DNA of 64,000 nucleotides from Macrococcus bovicus. Lineage in GTDB: Bacteria; Bacillota; Bacilli; Staphylococcales; Staphylococcaceae. A model generated the notes under the pieces. That model was not told where the DNA came from. It worked only from the letters and a program-made list of their open reading frames with translations, and ran no database searches. The translations under genes were made by a program, and so were the position numbers. Location: assembly GCF_004359575.1 (NCBI RefSeq), contig NZ_SCWF01000006.1, positions 1 through 64,000 of the forward strand, read 5' to 3'. Of the stretch, positions 59,395 through 64,000 are shown one piece after another (the first letter of the stretch is position 1; the number at the start of each line of letters is the position of its first letter).

Positions 59395-59501
59395 CTCAAT
59401 CCCTCTTCTTCCCTTAATTAACGTCTGCTCTTTCATATTAACATACCTTTATGTGAAGCAATAATGCTACAATTTAATTAACTTACAAAAGAGGTCATGA
59501 T

Positions 59502-60668
59502 ATGAAAAACAAATCATTTGTCTTTATCCTGTCTGCCGTTGTCTCAATCTCCGGCTTTTCACAAGGCATGCTTCTGCCGCTTATTTCATTTATATTCGAA
59601 CGCGACCATGTGCCGAGTATTGTCAATGGTTTCCATGCCACTTCACTCTATATCGGTGTCTTTCTGACTTCCCTGTTCCTTGAAGGGCTGCTCAGGAAAT
59701 GGGGCTTTAAGCCGCTGATCATCACTGGCGGTGTGCTCGTCTGTCTGTCGTTTCTGCTTTTCCCTGTTCTTAAGGCGATGTCTATCTGGTTCCTGCTGCG
59801 GCTGATTGTCGGGGTAGGCGATAATATGCTGCATTTCGCGACCCAGTCCTGGCTCACACACGTGACGCCGCGTGATCAGCTCGGCCGTGCGCTCGCTTAC
59901 TACGGGCTGAGTTTCTCACTCGGCTTCATGCTCGGCCCTATTCTCGTGCCGCTCGTCACCATTCATGAGTCACTGCCCTTTTTAATCAGTGCGGGGCTGA
60001 CGTTCATCGCATTTACCCTCGTCTTCACATTGAAAAATAGTTTTCCTGAACAAACAGAAGAAAAAGTCTCTCTTTCTTCTACTTTTCTTAACTTCCGGAG
60101 AGTCATCCGCACTTCCTGGATTGCCTTTTTATTTCCGATGGTATTCGGTGTGATGGAAAGTTCTTTGAACAGTAACTTCCCGGTGTTCGCGCTGAAGCAC
60201 AATCTGAGCTTAATAGATATCACCTGGATACTGCCGATGTTCAGTCTTGGCACGATTCTTTTCCAGGTGCCGATCGGCAGTCTGTCCGACCGGATGAACA
60301 GAAGTCATCTTATGCTGATACTGACCCTGACAGGTGCCGTCATTTTCCTGTTAGGCGACTTTGTCATCGCCCATCATTACGGCATGATGGCCATCTTCTT
60401 TGTAGCCGGGGTCTTCACAGGCTCCCTCTATTCTCTCGGCGTCACCTATATGACAGAGCTCACGCCCAGACATCTGCTCCCTGCAGGTAATCTGATGTGC
60501 GGCATTGTCTTCAGCATCGGCAGTATAGCCGGCCCTATTATCGGGGGTACGGTGATAGCTGTTTCAGATAATCAGTTTTTCTTCATCGCCCTCAGCGCTC
60601 TCATCCTGCTGACGAGTTGCGCGACCTATCTCTTTATTCTGAACAACCGCAAATTATCTGAGGAGTGA
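59502..60668 (+). CDS. MFS transporter
   Basis: A 388-residue major facilitator with 12 membrane helices. Between helices 2 and 3 it has LLRKWGFKPLI in the motif A position, and helix 4 opens RLIVGVGDNMLHF. Similar to YfkF-type drug-efflux-like MFS proteins; the substrate is unknown. AGAGG precedes the ATG by seven bases. The stop overlaps the ribosome site of nos, so the two are co-transcribed, and it diverges from pncB. Confidence 0.85.
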   Translation: MKNKSFVFILSAVVSISGFSQGMLLPLISFIFERDHVPSIVNGFHATSLYIGVFLTSLFLEGLLRKWGFKPLIITGGVLVCLSFLLFPVLKAMSIWFLLRLIVGVGDNMLHFATQSWLTHVTPRDQLGRALAYYGLSFSLGFMLGPILVPLVTIHESLPFLISAGLTFIAFTLVFTLKNSFPEQTEEKVSLSSTFLNFRRVIRTSWIAFLFPMVFGVMESSLNSNFPVFALKHNLSLIDITWILPMFSLGTILFQVPIGSLSDRMNRSHLMLILTLTGAVIFLLGDFVIAHHYGMMAIFFVAGVFTGSLYSLGVTYMTELTPRHLLPAGNLMCGIVFSIGSIAGPIIGGTVIAVSDNQFFFIALSALILLTSCATYLFILNNRKLSEE

Positions 60669-60672
60669 TTAA

Positions 60673-61722
60673 ATGTTTGACCAGGCCCAATCTTTTATCA
60701 GAAACATGCATGAGGAACTGAATATTCCGCATGCCGAGACAGAAGCACGGCTGCAATCTATAGCAGAAGAAATCTGCCAGACCCAGACGTACCGGCATAC
60801 ACCTGAAGAGCTTGAATACGGCGTCCGCGTAGCATGGCGTAACAGTAACCGCTGTATCGGCCGTCTCTTCTGGGACAAACTGACTTTAATAGACAGACGT
60901 CATGTTCAGACACCTGCGGAATTCGAGGCAGCGCTGCTTCACCATATCGACTATGCCACTAACAACGGCAAGATCAGGCCCAGCATCACAGTCTTTCCGC
61001 CCCGCACCGGCAACTGCACACCGTTTATCATTCTGAATGACCAGCTGATCCGCTATACAAGTGACACGCTGGCTGAGCCTGTTAAGTCCATCAAGCCGGA
61101 CATCACTTCCAAGTTCCTGCCTATTGTTTATCAGCATAACGAACAGCTGCATACCTTGGCGCTGCCGGAAGAAAAAATACTGGAAGTGCCTCTCCATCAT
61201 CCGAATCACCCGGCATTCGATGACCTTAACCTCGCCTGGTATGCTGTGCCGATCATCTCAGGCATGGAACTCCGCATAGGGGGCATTACCTATCCCTGTG
61301 CACCCTTTAACGGCTGGTACATGGAATCTGAGATTGCCTCCCGCAATCTTCTCGACTGCTATCGCTATAACTTGATTGAACAGATTGCGGACAGTTTCGG
61401 CTTTGACCGTACGACGACCGCTACTTACTGGCGTGACCGGACACTTGTCGAACTGAATTATGCCGTCTATCATTCCTATAAGTCTCATGGCGTGGCAGTC
61501 GTCGACCACTATACAGCGAGCAAGCAGTTCGAGAAATTTGAGGAACAGGAGCGCGCAGCCGGACGGCGCATCACCGGTGACTGGACCTGGCTCATCCCGC
61601 CTATTTCTCCATCGCTCGTTCATAACTTCCATAAAGGATACGACAACACTTACCGTGATCCCAACTTTTATTACCGCAAGAAAGGCTGTCCTTTCGCCGG
61701 TCAATCAATCAGAGATCACTGA
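60673..61722 (+). CDS. nos: Bacterial nitric oxide synthase oxygenase
   Basis: A 349-residue NOS oxygenase domain that makes NO from arginine with haem and a pterin or folate cofactor. The proximal haem Cys is C61 in WRNSNRCIGR; the substrate Glu lies in GWYMESEIASRNL. There is no reductase domain, as usual in Firmicutes; host flavodoxins serve. In S. aureus NO protects against oxidative and antibiotic stress. GAGGAG seven bases before the ATG. Its 3' end overlaps the convergent beta-helix gene by 14 bases. The prephenate dehydratase gene that follows nos in S. aureus is absent here. Confidence 0.97.
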   Translation: MFDQAQSFIRNMHEELNIPHAETEARLQSIAEEICQTQTYRHTPEELEYGVRVAWRNSNRCIGRLFWDKLTLIDRRHVQTPAEFEAALLHHIDYATNNGKIRPSITVFPPRTGNCTPFIILNDQLIRYTSDTLAEPVKSIKPDITSKFLPIVYQHNEQLHTLALPEEKILEVPLHHPNHPAFDDLNLAWYAVPIISGMELRIGGITYPCAPFNGWYMESEIASRNLLDCYRYNLIEQIADSFGFDRTTTATYWRDRTLVELNYAVYHSYKSHGVAVVDHYTASKQFEKFEEQERAAGRRITGDWTWLIPPISPSLVHNFHKGYDNTYRDPNFYYRKKGCPFAGQSIRDH

Positions 61723-62812
61723 AAAACCGGTCGACGTGCTTCCGGTGAATCGCATTTAAGTGCGTGTTGCAGCTACAGTAGACATCTGCCGCTTCAACCA
61801 GACGGACCGCACATGTGTCCTCTTGATTGAACGTATTATTGACGACATAGATGTCCTGGTTCTTGACACCGTTATACCCTTTAATTAATATGACATCTTC
61901 CTGACGGATGGACTTGAAATCATTGTTCTCGATAATAACGGTCTCACCTGCCTGCACACCCTGATCAATTCCGGCGAGAGACGTTGAGTACTTGCCTTTA
62001 TTGACCGCGAGATAGCGAACAGCGCCCCCGCAGCTGATAAACTGATTGCCTGAGACTTTGACCGTCCTGGATTTGAGCAGGGTGACCGCGTAATCATTCA
62101 TACCGTCAAACGTATTGTTCTCAATAAAAATATTCTCATAGAAAATATCATACTGGCTGGCATGAGAACCGATAGCCCGGTTCCATGCCGTCATCATCGG
62201 TTCACCGGAATTACCGAAACAGCAGCCTTCTATCAAGACATTGCGCGTCGGTGTCCCGTCATAATAGCCGAACTTCGGAAAAGAATCTCTCAGCTGAAGG
62301 TCAATCTGAATCGCTTCACTGAACTGCCTTTTACCGGAATCATCCCGGAAGCCGAGAAAGCGGCAGTTTTTCACGTGAAAACCATCCAGTCCGCAGGCGT
62401 CTATGGCATGACCACCAACGACATTCTTGAAAGTCACATCTTCAATTTTTATCTCTGCTGCATGACCGAGAGACATGATGGTATTGTTGAAATTCAGGAC
62501 ATGACCATACTGGTCAAAAGTACCGCCTTTAATGGTGATATGACCATTACCGTTGTAACCCTGATAGCCGGGTTTCCGGCCGTTTTTGAGGAGGGCACCA
62601 TTGCTCATCCTTCTGACGACTGCATCTTTATGAAGAATAAGCGTTGTATGGTGGTAGATGACAAGCTCTTTTGCAATATAGTAAGTCCCTGCCGGTACAT
62701 AGATTGTAACAGGGGTCTTTTTCGCTTGATTCAAGGCGCGCTGGAAACCGATAGTATCCCTGACAATATGCCGGCCACGTGCACCATAATCTCTGACATT
62801 GATTTTTCTCAT
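61709..62812 (-). CDS. Right-handed parallel beta-helix protein
   Basis: A 367-residue protein of the pectate-lyase-3/GH28-like superfamily: it opens INVRDYGARG and VTIYVPAGTYY, followed by many turn-like repeats of hydrophobic residues and Asn ladders (VLIEGCCFGN, IFIENNTFDG, VKVSGNQFISCGG, VIIENNDFKS, IYVVNNTFNQ). No signal peptide is visible, which is odd for this fold. It may act on a cytoplasmic polysaccharide, or resemble a phage-spike module. Start placed at ATG 62810-62812 (AAGG nine bases upstream). It sits between nos and pncA, which is unusual for staphylococci. Confidence 0.75.
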   Translation of the reverse strand: MRKINVRDYGARGRHIVRDTIGFQRALNQAKKTPVTIYVPAGTYYIAKELVIYHHTTLILHKDAVVRRMSNGALLKNGRKPGYQGYNGNGHITIKGGTFDQYGHVLNFNNTIMSLGHAAEIKIEDVTFKNVVGGHAIDACGLDGFHVKNCRFLGFRDDSGKRQFSEAIQIDLQLRDSFPKFGYYDGTPTRNVLIEGCCFGNSGEPMMTAWNRAIGSHASQYDIFYENIFIENNTFDGMNDYAVTLLKSRTVKVSGNQFISCGGAVRYLAVNKGKYSTSLAGIDQGVQAGETVIIENNDFKSIRQEDVILIKGYNGVKNQDIYVVNNTFNQEDTCAVRLVEAADVYCSCNTHLNAIHRKHVDRFFSDL

Positions 62813-62872
62813 TTTGTTCATCCTTATTATCATTTATAATTTGATTAACTATACCCTGTTAGGAGGCTCATT

Positions 62873-63433
62873 ATGGATAAAGCATTACTGATTATCGACT
62901 ATTCTTATGATTTCATTGCAGATGACGGAAAACTGACTTGCGGTAAGCCCGGTCAATCCATTGCACAGGCCATCGCCCGTAAATTTGAAGCTTATATCGC
63001 TGAAGGTCAGCCTGTCTTCATCACGATGGATCTGCATGACTTTAATGATATGTCACATCCTGAATCCAAGCTCTTTCCGCCTCATAATCTCCGCGGAACA
63101 GCTGGCCGTGAACTTTATGGTGCTGTCAAAGAAGTGTATGACAAATTTAGAAATCATCCGCTTGTCTTCTGGATTGACAAAAGACGCTACAGTTCATTTG
63201 CGGGCACACCACTCCATCAGTATTTAACAGAACGTCAGATCAAGATGATTGAACTGACAGGTGTCTGTACAGATATCTGTGTGCTTCATACAGCGGTGGA
63301 TGGTTACAACCTCGGCTATACCATGATGGTCGATAAGGATGCTGTTCAGTCCTTCAGCGAGGCAGGACACCAGTTCGCGCTGTCTCACTTTGAACATTCG
63401 CTCGGCATGACGATTACGGGTCAGTCATGCTAA
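62873..63433 (+). CDS. pncA: Nicotinamidase/isochorismatase-family hydrolase PncA
   Basis: A 186-residue cysteine hydrolase that turns nicotinamide into nicotinate. The catalytic triad is D9 (LIIDYSYDF), K103 (WIDKRRYSSF) and C136 (GVCTDICVL); metal ligands lie in MDLHDF. AGGAGG precedes the ATG. With pncB and nadE close by it supplies the salvage route to NAD. The S. aureus homolog lies in the same place before ppaC. Confidence 0.93.
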   Translation: MDKALLIIDYSYDFIADDGKLTCGKPGQSIAQAIARKFEAYIAEGQPVFITMDLHDFNDMSHPESKLFPPHNLRGTAGRELYGAVKEVYDKFRNHPLVFWIDKRRYSSFAGTPLHQYLTERQIKMIELTGVCTDICVLHTAVDGYNLGYTMMVDKDAVQSFSEAGHQFALSHFEHSLGMTITGQSC

Positions 63434-63469
63434 AATAAAAGATATTCATATTAAAAGGAGAAGAATTCA

Positions 63470-64000
63470 TGACTATTTTAACTTTCGGACATCAAAATCC
63501 TGATACAGATACAATCACTTCAGCACTGGTGATGGCAGACCTGCAGACTGCTGCCGGCAAAGAAGTCGAAGCAGTGAGACTCGGCGAGGTAAGTGCAGAA
63601 ACGCAGTACGCGCTTGACCACTTCAAAGTATCTGCACCACGTTTAATCGAAAAAGTGGACGGCGAGGAAGTCATTCTCGTCGACCATAATGAGTTCCAGC
63701 AGTCAGCTCCTGGCATCGAATCTGCACACATTCTGATGGTAGTGGACCACCACCGTATCTCAAATTTTGAGACAGCTGCACCTCTTTATTACAGAGCAGA
63801 ACCTGTCGGCTGTACAGCAACGATTCTCAATAAAATGTATAAAGAAAATCAGATTGAAGTGAAGCCTGAGATTGCCGGTCTGATGTTATCTGCTATTATC
63901 TCTGATACATTACTCTTCAAGTCTCCTACTTGCACTGACGAAGATGTGAAAGCAGCGGAAGAACTTGCTGAAATCGCAGGTATCAACAAAGAAGAATATG
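63470..64000 (+). CDS. ppaC: Manganese-dependent inorganic pyrophosphatase (3' end outside window)
   Basis: The first 177 codons of a class II (DHH-family) pyrophosphatase, which hydrolyses pyrophosphate. Motifs: [10 protein letters not shown] at residues 6-15 with metal ligands His and Asp, ILVDHNE and VVDHHRI. AAAAGGAG precedes the ATG (63470-63472). The gene runs off the right edge. Confidence 0.96.

Noticed and set aside
60673-61722. NOS without a reductase domain as a truncated gene
   Set aside because: Oxygenase-only NOS is the normal form in Firmicutes.

Overview
The window is a stretch of a Staphylococcaceae chromosome. The gene content and order match Staphylococcus and Macrococcus: vraUTSR, murT-gatD, the Sav1866-type exporter, pcrB-pcrA-ligA-camS, gatCAB, putP, nos and ppaC. 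The DNA looks richer in G+C than typical Staphylococcus by eye (no count was run), so a higher-GC Macrococcus or a related genus is my best guess; I cannot name a species. Intergenic gaps are short. Most genes end in strong hairpin terminators, and several of these overlap the stop codons.

Layout. 1-615: the 5' end of a 16S rRNA gene on the minus strand, its leader, and three tandem promoters. 616-9711: a block also known from Bacillus subtilis (ygzB, perR, bcp, hemL, an ArAE-family membrane protein, an ABC exporter, a DUF402 phosphatase, mutY, yfhP). 9735-14528: a TagG/TagH-like transporter pair with a degenerate ATPase, then yfhH, recX, a monofunctional transglycosylase and a DJ-1/PfpI stress protein. 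14594-16580: a frameshifted lipoprotein remnant, a TrmA/RumA-family paralog without its catalytic cysteine, and a 51-residue protein. 16713-24801: radical-SAM YfkAB, the giant membrane protein YfhO, a thioesterase, aminopeptidase, YtxH, YihY and a beta-carbonic anhydrase. 24839-28387: the cell-wall-stress operon vraUTSR and map. 28472-35212: a second ArAE protein, murT-gatD (lipid II amidation) divergent from feoAB and a FeoB-associated protein, then a BRCT exonuclease. 35230-42358: dinB, an intact rlmCD, an SDR dehydrogenase, dgkB, then an accessory patch with a broken HerA-type ATPase, a GrpB-like protein and a membrane-anchored protein. 42438-53368: gatCAB, putP, camS, ligA, pcrA, pcrB. 53459-57055: a VanY-like carboxypeptidase, yerC, a small protein, purB, yebG, yebE. 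57113-64000: NAD salvage genes (nadE, pncB, pncA) around an MFS transporter, nitric oxide synthase and a beta-helix protein; the window ends inside ppaC.

Genes that act together: perR sits beside bcp and hemL, whose shared promoter region carries a 13/15 match to a PerR box. VraTSR, MurT-GatD, the transglycosylase, the VanY-like enzyme, YfhO and the TagGH-like pair all concern the cell envelope. PncA, PncB and NadE form most of a nicotinamide-to-NAD route. RecX, MutY, Mpg, DinB, LigA and PcrA handle DNA repair. Three SigB-type promoter candidates precede stress-type genes (PfpI, YtxH, SDR).

I found no CRISPR array, insertion sequence, prophage, tRNA or clear defence system. The best leads for something undescribed are the cysteine-less RumA paralog, the degenerate TagH-like ATPase, a Fur-family-type palindrome over the yfkAB promoter, and promoters nested in upstream terminators.
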